A stretch of 39,130 nucleotides of DNA from CAZAKZ01 sp964485695 (lineage in GTDB: Bacteria > Planctomycetota > JAFGQW01): the NCBI GenBank assembly GCA_964485695.1, contig CAZAKZ010000040.1, positions 1-39,130 of the forward strand. Reading direction: 5' to 3'. Each line of letters begins with the position of its first letter. The stretch's first letter is position 1. Shown one piece after another: positions 24,130 to 34,744 of the stretch. Made by a program: the position numbers and the translations under genes. The notes under the pieces were generated by a model. It saw only the letters and a program-made list of their open reading frames with translations, ran no database searches and had not been told where the DNA came from.

Positions 24130-25650
24130 TCACGACATCCAGGTCTCGTCCTCGTGGGTCGCCCACTTCTCGGTCACCTTCCGGGGCCGGGTCCAGTACC
24201 GGAATCCGTCCAGGCCGGTGAGGTCGCCGTGGCCGAACTTTGAAGCGTTCCAGCCGCCGAAGGAGAAGGGTTCCCGCGGTACGGGCACGCCGATATTCAC
24301 CCCACACATGCCTGCCTCGAGGCGCTCCAAGGCATACCGTGCAACACCGCCCCGGGTCGTGAAGATGGAGGCCGCATTGCCGTACGGATTCCGGTTTTCC
24401 AGGTCGAGGGCCTCATCCAGGCTGTCGGTGTGAACGATGCACAGCACCGGTCCGAAGATCTCTTCGCGGTAGGCGGGCATCTCGGGCGTGACGCCGTCGA
24501 TAAGGGTCGGCCCCAGCCAGTTGCCCGGACATCCCTCCACCCCCGCGCCCCTGCCATCCACGATGACCCTGGCGCCCATTTTCTCCGCCCCGTCGATGAG
24601 CCCCGTGATCCGCTCCAGGGCGGCCCCGCTGATGATGGGGCCCATGTCCTCGCCGAGACGGATCTCCCGGGCAATGTCCACCATGCGGTCGATGACGCCC
24701 TGCACGTCGCCCACGGCCACCATGACCGCGGCCGCCATGCAGCGCTGCCCCGAACACCCCGTGAAGGAGGCGACCATGGTATCGGCGGTCAGCTCGAGGT
24801 CAGCGTCGGGTACCACCAGGAGGTGGTTCTTGGCGCTGCCGAGACAGAGCATTCGCCGGCCCAGAACGGTCCCCCGCTCGTACACGGCCCGGGCCACAGG
24901 GGTGGATCCCACGAAGCCCATGGCCTTCACGTCCTTGTGGTCCACCAGCGCCTCCACAGCTTCCCTCTTTCCCTGGACCACATTGAGCACGCCGGGGGGC
25001 AGGCCCGCCTCGTGCAAAAGAGCCGCCAGCTTCACGGCACCGTACGGAACCTGTTCCGAGGGCTTGAGTACGAAAGTGTTCCCGGCCACCAGGGCCTGGG
25101 GCAGCATCCAGAACGGCACCATGATCGGAAAATTGAAGGGCGTTACACCGGCGCATACGCCGAGGGGCTCGTAGGTGACCCGGCAGTTGATTCCCCGGCT
25201 CACGTCGATCTGACCGCCCGCCGCCATGTTGGGGATGGAGCATCCCATCTCGATGCATTCGATGGCCTTCAAGACGCTCCCCTCGGCCTGTTCGCGTACC
25301 TTGCCGTTCTCGTGGGATACGACCCAGATCAGCTCTTCCAGGTCCCGCTGCATGCAGTGCTTCAGGCGATACAGCACCTGGACCCGTTCCTTGATCGGCG
25401 TGTCGCGCCACTCCGGAAACGCCGTCCGGGCTGCATCCACCGCCAGGGCCGTATCCTCGGCCGAGGAGAGGGATACCTCCCCGATGGCCTTGCCGTACCG
25501 CGGATTCAAGACGGGCTCGGTGCCCGCCGATCCGTCGCGCCACAAGCCGCCGATCCAGCTGCGGGCCGGAACGTAACGCGTGAAGTCATAGCCCCGGGCC
25601 GGAAACGCCGGCGGGTAGGCCGCAACGGCCCCATCATCAATGGCATTCAT
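24130..25650 (-). CDS. mmsA: CoA-acylating (methyl)malonate-semialdehyde dehydrogenase
   Basis: This 506-residue aldehyde dehydrogenase oxidises malonate or methylmalonate semialdehyde to acetyl-CoA or propionyl-CoA with NAD and CoA. Catalytic Cys304 lies in GCSGQRCMAA, the hallmark of the MmsA/IolA subgroup. The catalytic Asn is Asn173 in TPFNFP, and FVGST gives the NAD site. The usual GGAKNH segment reads GSAKNH. An N-terminal extension of about 30 residues precedes the normal start region, yet GGAGG sits 8 nt before the annotated ATG, so I keep it. It begins 4 nt after the dihydropyrimidinase stop, hence is coupled. In context it finishes degradation of beta-alanine from uracil or 3-aminoisobutyrate from thymine. 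Confidence 0.93.
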   Translation of the reverse strand: MNAIDDGAVAAYPPAFPARGYDFTRYVPARSWIGGLWRDGSAGTEPVLNPRYGKAIGEVSLSSAEDTALAVDAARTAFPEWRDTPIKERVQVLYRLKHCMQRDLEELIWVVSHENGKVREQAEGSVLKAIECIEMGCSIPNMAAGGQIDVSRGINCRVTYEPLGVCAGVTPFNFPIMVPFWMLPQALVAGNTFVLKPSEQVPYGAVKLAALLHEAGLPPGVLNVVQGKREAVEALVDHKDVKAMGFVGSTPVARAVYERGTVLGRRMLCLGSAKNHLLVVPDADLELTADTMVASFTGCSGQRCMAAAVMVAVGDVQGVIDRMVDIAREIRLGEDMGPIISGAALERITGLIDGAEKMGARVIVDGRGAGVEGCPGNWLGPTLIDGVTPEMPAYREEIFGPVLCIVHTDSLDEALDLENRNPYGNAASIFTTRGGVARYALERLEAGMCGVNIGVPVPREPFSFGGWNASKFGHGDLTGLDGFRYWTRPRKVTEKWATHEDETWMS

Positions 25651-25654
25651 GTTG

Positions 25655-27046
25655 TCATCCTCCCACAGGAGAAAACGGCGCCCGCATAATATACTCCCCC
25701 CGCCCCTGCCGGCCCACGTAGTCGCCGTCCCGGGCGATGATCTCCCCGCGCGACAGAACCGTCTCGGCCATGCCCTCGAGGGCGAATCCCTCGAAGGTCG
25801 AGTAATCGCAGCGGTGTTTCGACGTCTTCACCGATACGGTTCCCCGCCTGTTCGGATCGAAGACGACCACGTCACCGTCGGCGCCCACGGTGATGCTCCC
25901 CTTCTGCGGCGCCATTCCGAAGAGGCGAGCGGGATTCGTGGCCGTCACCTCCACGAATTTGTTCGGCGAGATCCGCCCCGCCATCACCCCCGCCGTCCAG
26001 AGTACGTTCATGCGGTCACCCACGCCGGGCGCGCCGTTGGGGATTTTCGTGAAGTCCTCGCGGCCCATGTCCTTCTGCCCCTCGAAGTTGAAGGAGCAGT
26101 GGTCCGTGGCAACGCACTGGATGGAGCCGTCCTCGAGTCCGGCCCAGAGTTCTTCCTTGTCGCCCGCCTCGCGCAGCGGCGGCGACATGACCCACCTGGC
26201 CGCCTCGAATCCGCCCACTCGGTAGAGGGCGTCGTCGAGAACAAGGTACTGGGGGCAGGTCTCGCAGTAGACCGGCTGGCCCAGGGCGCGGGCCAGGCGG
26301 ATCTGGTCGAGGGCGCCGCCGCAGCTCAGGTGTACGATATAGAGGGGCTGGCCCGCCACCCGGGCCAGGGCGATGGCCCGCCCTGAGGCCTCCTCCTCGG
26401 CGATGGCCGGGTGCGCGGCTGCATGGTACCGCGCTTCGAGGTGCCCCTCCGCACGCAGGCGTTCGGTGAGCCAGGCGAGCATGTCGCCGTTTTCTGCGTG
26501 GACCTGGACCAGAGCCCCGTGTTCGCGGGCCGCGGCCAGAGCGGCCAGGAACTCGAGGTCCTCCACCATGAGCGCGTCCTTGTAGGCGAGAAAGCACTTG
26601 AAACTGGTCACGCCCCGGGAAACGAGGTCCGCCATGCCCGCCGCCACCTGGTCATTGAACTCCACGATGGCCATGTGGAAGCCGTAATCCACCACCGCCT
26701 TGCCGCGCGCCTTCTCGTGCCACGCCTCAAGGGCCTCGACGAGGGGCTGGCCGTGACTCGGAATGACGAAGTCGACCACCGTGGTGGTGCCGCCCACGGC
26801 CGCGGCCCGGGTGCCCGTCTCGAAGTCGTCGGACGTCACCGTGCCCATGAAGGGCATGTCAAGGTGGGTATGGACGTCCACCCCGCCCGGCATCACGTAG
26901 CGGCCCGCGGCGTCGAGGACCTCCTCGCCGGAATCCGGCTCAAGGGACGCCCCGATGTCGGTGATGACGCCCTCTCGGATGCGCACGTCGGCGCGAAAGG
27001 TCTCCTTGGCCGTGATGACCGTACCACTGCGGATGAGCGTGTTCAT
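25655..27046 (-). CDS. Dihydropyrimidinase (D-hydantoinase family)
   Basis: This 463-residue amidohydrolase opens 5,6-dihydrouracil or dihydrothymine to the carbamoyl-beta-amino acid. All metal ligands of the binuclear zinc site are visible: His59 and His61 (DVHTHLD), carboxylated Lys150 (TSFKCFLAYK), His183 (VHAENG), His239 (IVHLSCGG) and Asp315 (VATDHCSF). The length is normal for the family (about 460-490). GGGGAGA sits just before the ATG. It is the second gene of the pyrimidine-catabolism operon, 31 nt after the ureidopropionase. Hydantoinase activity would be a side activity of the same fold. Confidence 0.94.
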   Translation of the reverse strand: MNTLIRSGTVITAKETFRADVRIREGVITDIGASLEPDSGEEVLDAAGRYVMPGGVDVHTHLDMPFMGTVTSDDFETGTRAAAVGGTTTVVDFVIPSHGQPLVEALEAWHEKARGKAVVDYGFHMAIVEFNDQVAAGMADLVSRGVTSFKCFLAYKDALMVEDLEFLAALAAAREHGALVQVHAENGDMLAWLTERLRAEGHLEARYHAAAHPAIAEEEASGRAIALARVAGQPLYIVHLSCGGALDQIRLARALGQPVYCETCPQYLVLDDALYRVGGFEAARWVMSPPLREAGDKEELWAGLEDGSIQCVATDHCSFNFEGQKDMGREDFTKIPNGAPGVGDRMNVLWTAGVMAGRISPNKFVEVTATNPARLFGMAPQKGSITVGADGDVVVFDPNRRGTVSVKTSKHRCDYSTFEGFALEGMAETVLSRGEIIARDGDYVGRQGRGEYIMRAPFSPVGG

Positions 27047-27077
27047 CGGTCTCCCCAGTAAATCAGGATAACGTGTA

Positions 27078-27950
27078 TCAAGGCAGAAGCCGGATCATGT
27101 CGCCGTAGGTCTCGGGGCGGCGATCCCGGTAGAACTGCCAGAGGTCGCGTACCTCGTCGATGACGTCCAGGTCGAGATCGGCAACGAGGACCTCGTCTTC
27201 ATCCTCGGAAGCCGTCGCCACGAACTGCCCCCGGGGATCGACGAAGTAGGAGGTGCCGTAGAACTTCCCGATCTCCCAGGGTTTCTCCACGCCGACGCGA
27301 TTGATGCACCCCATGAAATAGCCGTTGGCCACGGCGTGGGCAGGCTGCTCGAGCTTCCAGAGGTACTGGGACAGGCCGGCCACCGTGGCCGAGGGATTGA
27401 ACACGACCTCGGCGCCGGCCAGGCCGAGGAGCCGGGCCCCTTCGGGGAAGTGGCGGTCGTAGCAGATGTAGACGCCCACCTTGGCGTACCTCGTCTCGAA
27501 GACGGGGTATCCGGTGTTGCCTGGCTTGAAGAAGAACTTCTCCCAGAATCCCGCCACGTGGGGGAGGTGGTTCTTCCGGTACGTGCCGAGGAGCGTTCCG
27601 TCGGCGTCAATGACGGCGGCGGTGTTGTAGTAAATGCCGGGGGCGACCTTCTCGTAGATCGGCACCACCATGACCATCCCGTGGTTCCGGGCGTGATTCT
27701 GCATCCGCTCCACCGTCGGCCCCGGAATCGCCTCGGCCGTCGCGTACCACTTCGGGTCCTGGGACGGGGGAAAGTAGGGCGTGGAAAAGATCTCCTGGAG
27801 ACATAAGATTTTGACACCCTGCCTCCCGGCCTCCTCGATCAGCTTCTCGTGCCTGGATATCATGGCCTCCACGACCTCGGGTATGTCCGCTTCCTCCGCC
27901 TGGAGGGGAAGGCCGCACTGGATGATTCCGCATCTCACCGGTCTAGGCAT
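27078..27950 (-). CDS. Beta-ureidopropionase / N-carbamoyl-beta-alanine amidohydrolase (nitrilase superfamily)
   Basis: This enzyme of about 290 residues hydrolyses N-carbamoyl-beta-alanine to beta-alanine, CO2 and ammonia. The nitrilase triad is Glu53 (LCLQEIF), Lys126 (TYRKNHLPH) and Cys163 (VYICYDRHFPE). FFFKPGNTGYPVF and GFWEKFFF are typical of ureidopropionases and carbamoylputrescine amidases. An earlier in-frame ATG adds eight residues, but GGGAG lies 7 nt before the ATG at 27950, so I chose that. It is the first gene of the operon; the promoter lies about 70 nt upstream. Dihydropyrimidine dehydrogenase, the first step of the pathway, is not in this window. Confidence 0.92.
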   Translation of the reverse strand: MPRPVRCGIIQCGLPLQAEEADIPEVVEAMISRHEKLIEEAGRQGVKILCLQEIFSTPYFPPSQDPKWYATAEAIPGPTVERMQNHARNHGMVMVVPIYEKVAPGIYYNTAAVIDADGTLLGTYRKNHLPHVAGFWEKFFFKPGNTGYPVFETRYAKVGVYICYDRHFPEGARLLGLAGAEVVFNPSATVAGLSQYLWKLEQPAHAVANGYFMGCINRVGVEKPWEIGKFYGTSYFVDPRGQFVATASEDEDEVLVADLDLDVIDEVRDLWQFYRDRRPETYGDMIRLLP

Positions 27951-28024
27951 CGCCGATCTCCCTGAAGCGCCCATTCAGTTCCTGTTCGCCGTGACCGCCG
28001 GATCCGGCGAATCTCACTGCCAGG

Positions 28025-28069
28025 AACATACGGAAGGACCCCGGGATTGTCAAACGGTGACACGCGTGT
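28025..28069 (-). promoter_or_regulatory. Promoter of the pyrimidine-catabolism operon with adjacent palindrome
   Basis: On the minus strand a perfect TTGACA (28053-28048) is 17 bp from TATGTT (28030-28025, 4/6). The leader to the ATG at 27950 is about 68 nt. Just upstream of the -35 lies a perfect 10-bp palindrome ACACGCGTGT (28060-28069), well placed for an activator or repressor. Confidence 0.65.
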
Positions 28070-28101
28070 TCGACCCTGTCCCCGCGGACCGCTTACACCG
28101 G

Positions 28102-28135
28102 GGCGCTCGATAAGAAGAAAAGAGCGCCATTTTTT
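28102..28135 (+). terminator. Terminator-like hairpin reading right, without an upstream gene
   Basis: GGCGCTC (28102-28108) pairs perfectly with GAGCGCC (28122-28128) across a 13-nt purine-rich loop. A six-T run follows (28130-28135). The orientation is plus, yet both flanking genes are on the minus strand. It may stop antisense transcription or end an unannotated small RNA. Confidence 0.5.
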
Positions 28136-28170
28136 CGATTCGGGTGAAAACGGTGCTCTGGATTCCGGCC

Positions 28171-28194
28171 ACAGCCAGTGGATGAACTGGCTGT
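28171..28194 (-). terminator. Hairpin at the end of the beta-helix gene
   Basis: ACAGCCAGT (28171-28179) and ACTGGCTGT (28186-28194) form a perfect 9-bp stem with a 6-nt loop directly at the stop codon of the minus-strand gene. No T run follows, so termination is likely weak or factor-assisted. Confidence 0.4.
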
Positions 28195-29672
28195 TATCCG
28201 TGGTTCGTGGGTATAACCTTGATGACTGCCAGAACGTTCAGATTGCTGAGCTGGCTCCCGATGAGCGCCTGGAAGGGCCAGAACCAGGGCGGAATCATGG
28301 GATCAATGGGAAGCTGGAATTCGTGTATTCCGCTGGCGGGAATCGAGCCCAGAGCCTTGAGCACGAGAGTCGGAAAATCCAGGTAGAGCGTGCCGACGCC
28401 CGGAATCTTGAGAGGAGAACTGGCCACGCTTTGACTGTGACCCAGGAGGATCGTGGAGCCCGGCTTGCCCGTGGTCTTGAACACGACACTCCGTCCTTGG
28501 ATGGCTTCGCCGACGTAATAGAGATGTGGAGCGAACTCATCAGCGCCGATATCGATCGTGGAGTCGTATATGCGCGTGTCCCACTCGAAGTCGGATCCAG
28601 GAATGTCCCGGGCGGAATTCCATCCCTTGTTCCGGCAGGGGGAGCCGTATGTGATGTGTACGTCGTTTTCTCTGATGTCCGCGAGGAGGGGATTTCCGTC
28701 TATCATGCCGGAGCCCCAGTTCAAGGTCGCCCCTTGTTCCGCGTACGACGACGCCTGTCCGCCCTTGACCAGAGAGTGGCTGATGGTCACCTTCGAGGGA
28801 ATACAGATCCCACAGTCTCGCCCCACATGGATTTCGGAGCCCTTCACTGCATGATTGTTCCACAGGATGTTGTTGGCGAGAATCGATGTGTCCGAGGCGC
28901 TACAAAATCCACCGCCGAACGCGGCAGCGGAATTTTCAACGATGGTGTTGTTCGTGAAGATCTTCTCGTTCTTCATGTCCAGATTGCAATAGATGCCTCC
29001 GCCCGTCCTGGCCTTGTTCCTGAGAAAAACGCTGTTCAGGACCTTCACGCTGCCGCCGGAGCACATGAGACCACCCCCCTGGTCAGCGTAATTGTCCATG
29101 AACGTCGAGCTCAGGATGTGAGCAGAGCTGTTATCAGTGCACAATCCGCCTCCCCAGGTCGATGCGATGTTGGAAGTAAACGAGCACCTGGAGACAACCG
29201 GTGATCCCCCGGCCAGGTAGGCGCCCCCTCCGAGCGCAAATGAACCAGAGACGACGTTGCCCCGGAATACGATATCGGAGAGCAGGGGGGAAGCATTCCG
29301 GCAGTAGATACCTCCCCCGAGGGTATAGAAACCCTCGGTCCTGCCGGTACCGTTGACGATGGTGAATCCTTCGAGGACGGTGCCCTTTTTCTCCCCCCCC
29401 TGAAAGGTGACGACGGGACCCTTGAATTTGCCGTTGAGGATAGTTGTCCGGGGTCCGAACCGAGACCGAAGGACCACGGTTTTCCCCTTGAAGCTGATGT
29501 TCTCGTCGTAGATCCCCGTGGATACGAGTATGATGTCCATTTCACCGGCGGCGTCGATGGCGGCCTGGACCGTCTTGTAGTGCAAGGGCACTTCGATGGT
29601 TTTCTGTGCGGCAACCATCGAATGGACAACGAACAAGGAGAGGAAGGCGAAACGTACGAATCCTGCAACCAC
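28194..29672 (-). CDS. Secreted right-handed beta-helix protein
   Basis: This exported protein of about 492 residues appears to start at GTG (29672) with AGGGGGA about 9 nt upstream. It opens straight into a signal peptide (VVAGFVRFAFLSLFVVHSMVAAQ). The frame is open for 49 more codons upstream, but those are not protein-like. Residues about 30-330 carry parallel beta-helix coils: the entry YKTVQAAIDAAGEMDIILVS is the usual first turn. It is followed by repeated GGG-[IA]Y and S-x-[F]-x-x-N-x-A patterns, as in pectate-lyase-like and DUF1565 proteins. No catalytic residues are evident. The last 110 residues or so (GRSVVFKTTG, LLGH, LYLDF, IDPMIPP, LIGSQLSN) resemble the end of the secreted protein at 3596-4582. 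Surface polysaccharide binding is a guess. Confidence 0.82.
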   Translation of the reverse strand: MVAGFVRFAFLSLFVVHSMVAAQKTIEVPLHYKTVQAAIDAAGEMDIILVSTGIYDENISFKGKTVVLRSRFGPRTTILNGKFKGPVVTFQGGEKKGTVLEGFTIVNGTGRTEGFYTLGGGIYCRNASPLLSDIVFRGNVVSGSFALGGGAYLAGGSPVVSRCSFTSNIASTWGGGLCTDNSSAHILSSTFMDNYADQGGGLMCSGGSVKVLNSVFLRNKARTGGGIYCNLDMKNEKIFTNNTIVENSAAAFGGGFCSASDTSILANNILWNNHAVKGSEIHVGRDCGICIPSKVTISHSLVKGGQASSYAEQGATLNWGSGMIDGNPLLADIRENDVHITYGSPCRNKGWNSARDIPGSDFEWDTRIYDSTIDIGADEFAPHLYYVGEAIQGRSVVFKTTGKPGSTILLGHSQSVASSPLKIPGVGTLYLDFPTLVLKALGSIPASGIHEFQLPIDPMIPPWFWPFQALIGSQLSNLNVLAVIKVIPTNHG

Positions 29673-29839
29673 TTCTATGCGTCCCCCTGGTTGGTTGGTT
29701 CTCGATCGGGTACTCAGTGTAATCGAAACAGGCGACATTTTCCAAAGAAATGCGGCCGAATTGTCCGGGACAGGAGGACGCCTCGGCCCCGAAATGAGAA
29801 GAGCCGGGTCCGGAATCACTGCCCCGGAGCCCGTGAAGT

Positions 29840-29876
29840 CTCTACCGGTCGAGGCTACCGGGGCGCGCCGGTAGAG
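29840..29876. repeat. 9-bp inverted repeat upstream of htpG
   Basis: CTCTACCGG (29840-29848) and CCGGTAGAG (29868-29876) form a perfect dyad separated by 19 nt, about 105 bp before the htpG start. A third CTACCGG copy lies between the arms. It is not a CIRCE element. It could be a heat-shock regulator site or a hairpin at the end of the beta-helix upstream region. Confidence 0.45.
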
Positions 29877-29980
29877 GCCTCCCCTTCCATGTGCTATATC
29901 TTATCCGATAGGCCCGGATCCCTGGATCCTCTCGTTTCAAAATGGGGCGCCCTGGCCGGATTATTACAGGAACTCTACCC

Positions 29981-31879
29981 ATGACCGCGGAATCCCACGA
30001 GTTCAAGACAGAGCTGAAGCAGCTCCTGGACATCATCATCCACTCCCTCTACTCCAACAAGGAGATCTTCCTGCGCGAGCTCGTTTCCAACGCCTGCGAC
30101 GCCATCGACAAGGTCCGGTTCGAGTCGCTTACCCATCAGGACATCCTCGAAGGCGACGATGACTGGAAGATCAGGATCGTTCCGGACAGGGAAAACAACA
30201 CCTTGACCGTATCCGACAACGGCCTAGGCATGTCCAGAGACTCCATCATCGAAGAGCTGGGCACCATTGCCCGGTCCGGCACCCAGGCGTTTCTGGAGCG
30301 GTTGAAGGAGGCCGAAGCGGGGGACCGGCCGGACCTCATCGGCCAGTTCGGAGTGGGATTCTATGCCTCCCTCATGGTGGCCGACCGCGTGACGGTTCAT
30401 TCCCGCCAGGCCGGGGATGCCGGCGGCGTACGGTGGGAGACCGACGGCCAGGGCACATTCACCGTGGAGTCCGCGGAGAAGGCGAGCCGCGGCACCGACG
30501 TGATCCTCCGCCTCCGGGAGGAGGACCGGGAGTTCCTGGAGACCTGGAAGATCCGCCAGATCGTCAAGAAGTACTCCGACTTCATCGAACACCCCATCGT
30601 CATGGACGTGGAAGAGGAAGACGACAAGAAAAAGAAGACCGTCACCGAGACCGTCCTGAACTCGCGAAAGGCGCTCTGGCTCCGGCCCAGGTCGGACATC
30701 ACCGAGGAGGATTACAAGGACTTCTACCTGCACGTCTCCCACAACTTCGACGATCCCGGGAAGACCATCCACTACACCGCCGAGGGCACCCACGAGTTCA
30801 CCGCCCTGCTCTTCCTGCCGTCCCGGAGGCCCTTCGACATGTTCTGGCCGGAGGCCAAAGCCGGACTGCACCTCTACATCAAGCGGGTCTTCATCATGGA
30901 CCACTGCGAGAAGCTGCTTCCGACCTGGCTCCGGTTCATGAAGGGCGTGGTGGACTCCTCGGACTTGCCGCTGAACGTCTCCCGGGAAATGCTCCAGCAG
31001 AATCCGCTCCTGGACCGGATCCGCGCGGCCCTGGTGAAGAAGGTGCAGGGCACACTGGAGGAGATGAAGAAAGAGGCTCCCGACGACTACCTCGCCTTCT
31101 ACAGAGAGTTCGGCGCCGTGTTGAAGGAAGGCCTCAGCGATCCTGTCTCGGACCGCGAGAAACTGGCGGACCTGCTTCTCTTCGAGTCCACCCGGACCGA
31201 AGCGGGCAAGATGACATCCCTCGAGGACTACGTGGAGGGCATGGCAGAGGGCCAGGAGAATGTCTACTACCTCATCGGTGAGAACCGAGGCCTCATCGAG
31301 AACTCTCCCTACCTCGAGACCTTCAAGGACCGGGGGTGGGAGGTGCTGTTGCTCAGCGACGCCATCGACGAGTGGGCGATCCCCGGCCTCGGGGAATACA
31401 AGGGCAAGAAGCTCAAGCCCGTGGACCGCGGCGCCCTGGATGACGCCGGAGACGACGGCGAAAAGGACAAGGAAGCCGAGAAGAAGTATGAGAGCCTGTT
31501 CGAGTTCCTGAACGACAAGATCGAAAACGTGAAGGGCGTGCGGCTCTCGCGTCGCCTCAAGGAGAGCGCCGCCTGTCTGGTGGCCGACGAGGGAGATCCC
31601 GGCGCGCACATGGAACGTCTCATGCGCCAGATCGGCCGGGGAGGCGAGGTCCCGGAGGCCAAGCGCATCCTGGAGGTCAATCCCGACCATCCGGCGGTCC
31701 AGGCCCTGCAGGAGCTCTTCGAAACCTCGCCCGACGACGACCGCATCGAGACCTACGGCCGTCTTCTCCTGGACCAGGCGACCCTCGCAGAGGGATCCAT
31801 GGTGGACGATCCCCAGGCCATGGCCCGGCGCATCAACGAACTCCTCGCCCGGGACGCCGGGAGTTCCGGGGGGCAGTAG
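29981..31879 (+). CDS. htpG: Molecular chaperone HtpG (Hsp90)
   Basis: This 632-residue cytosolic ATP-dependent chaperone is close to E. coli HtpG in length (624). The N-terminal GHKL ATPase domain shows NKEIFLRELVSNACDAIDK, DNGLGMSRD and GQFGVGFYASLMVA. The middle domain shows SRKALWLRPRSD and SSDLPLNVSREMLQQNPLL with the catalytic-loop Arg. The C-terminal dimerisation domain has the usual Leu/Glu-rich end, with no MEEVD as expected in bacteria. The ATG at 29981 gives the standard N-terminus (TAESHEFKTELKQLLDIIIHS), and CAGGA lies about 9 nt upstream. The frame extends 13 codons further upstream but without a better site. It appears monocistronic. Confidence 0.97.
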   Translation: MTAESHEFKTELKQLLDIIIHSLYSNKEIFLRELVSNACDAIDKVRFESLTHQDILEGDDDWKIRIVPDRENNTLTVSDNGLGMSRDSIIEELGTIARSGTQAFLERLKEAEAGDRPDLIGQFGVGFYASLMVADRVTVHSRQAGDAGGVRWETDGQGTFTVESAEKASRGTDVILRLREEDREFLETWKIRQIVKKYSDFIEHPIVMDVEEEDDKKKKTVTETVLNSRKALWLRPRSDITEEDYKDFYLHVSHNFDDPGKTIHYTAEGTHEFTALLFLPSRRPFDMFWPEAKAGLHLYIKRVFIMDHCEKLLPTWLRFMKGVVDSSDLPLNVSREMLQQNPLLDRIRAALVKKVQGTLEEMKKEAPDDYLAFYREFGAVLKEGLSDPVSDREKLADLLLFESTRTEAGKMTSLEDYVEGMAEGQENVYYLIGENRGLIENSPYLETFKDRGWEVLLLSDAIDEWAIPGLGEYKGKKLKPVDRGALDDAGDDGEKDKEAEKKYESLFEFLNDKIENVKGVRLSRRLKESAACLVADEGDPGAHMERLMRQIGRGGEVPEAKRILEVNPDHPAVQALQELFETSPDDDRIETYGRLLLDQATLAEGSMVDDPQAMARRINELLARDAGSSGGQ

Positions 31880-31973
31880 CAGCGGCAGGATTCCTGCCCC
31901 TGACCGGATCCGGACGATGGTTGCCCCCGGCGCCGGTGCGTATTACCCTTGTCCTTTCACGGGCCGGGTATAA

Positions 31974-32135
31974 CAGCCTGTGGATAAACTGGCGCGAGGC
32001 CAGAATCGAGGATTTTTCACCCGGGTTCGTCCTCGGCGGATGAGTCGATACAAGGGATAGTATCGATGAATCCGACATGGGCGGACCCGGGCGAAAAGGA
32101 CCGATTCTGGTCCGCGAGAGTTTATCCACAGGCTG
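31974..32135. repeat. 162-bp imperfect palindrome with a perfect DnaA box in each arm
   Basis: The outer arms are perfect inverted repeats of 17 bp: CAGCCTGTGGATAAACT (31974-31990) and its complement (32119-32135). Similarity continues inward with small gaps (CCAGAATCG on the left against CGATTCTGG on the right, then CCCGGG in both). At the centre TCGATAC and GTATCGA flank an 8-nt loop near 32045-32066. Each outer arm holds TTATCCACA, the strict DnaA box (31979-31987 on minus, 32122-32130 on plus). It fills most of the 294-bp gap between htpG and leuS. It could be a non-autonomous mobile element with these terminal repeats, or a DnaA-binding control site. No transposase is visible. Confidence 0.8.
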
Positions 32136-32173
32136 CTAAGCCTGAACCCATTTTCTGACATTGCGATTTCCCG

Positions 32174-34717
<2,544 letters not shown>

Positions 34718-34744
34718 CTGAATTACCTGTACCACGAGGTCGTC

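Noticed and set aside
24430..25689. A 419-codon plus-strand frame opposite the semialdehyde dehydrogenase
   Set aside because: It is an antisense shadow; the minus strand carries a full catalytic aldehyde dehydrogenase.
29840..29876. CIRCE element for HrcA
   Set aside because: The arms do not match TTAGCACTC/GAGTGCTAA and the spacer is 19 nt rather than 9.
31974..32135. Chromosomal replication origin
   Set aside because: Only two DnaA boxes occur, inside a palindrome, with no dnaA, dnaN, gyrB or AT-rich unwinding region nearby.
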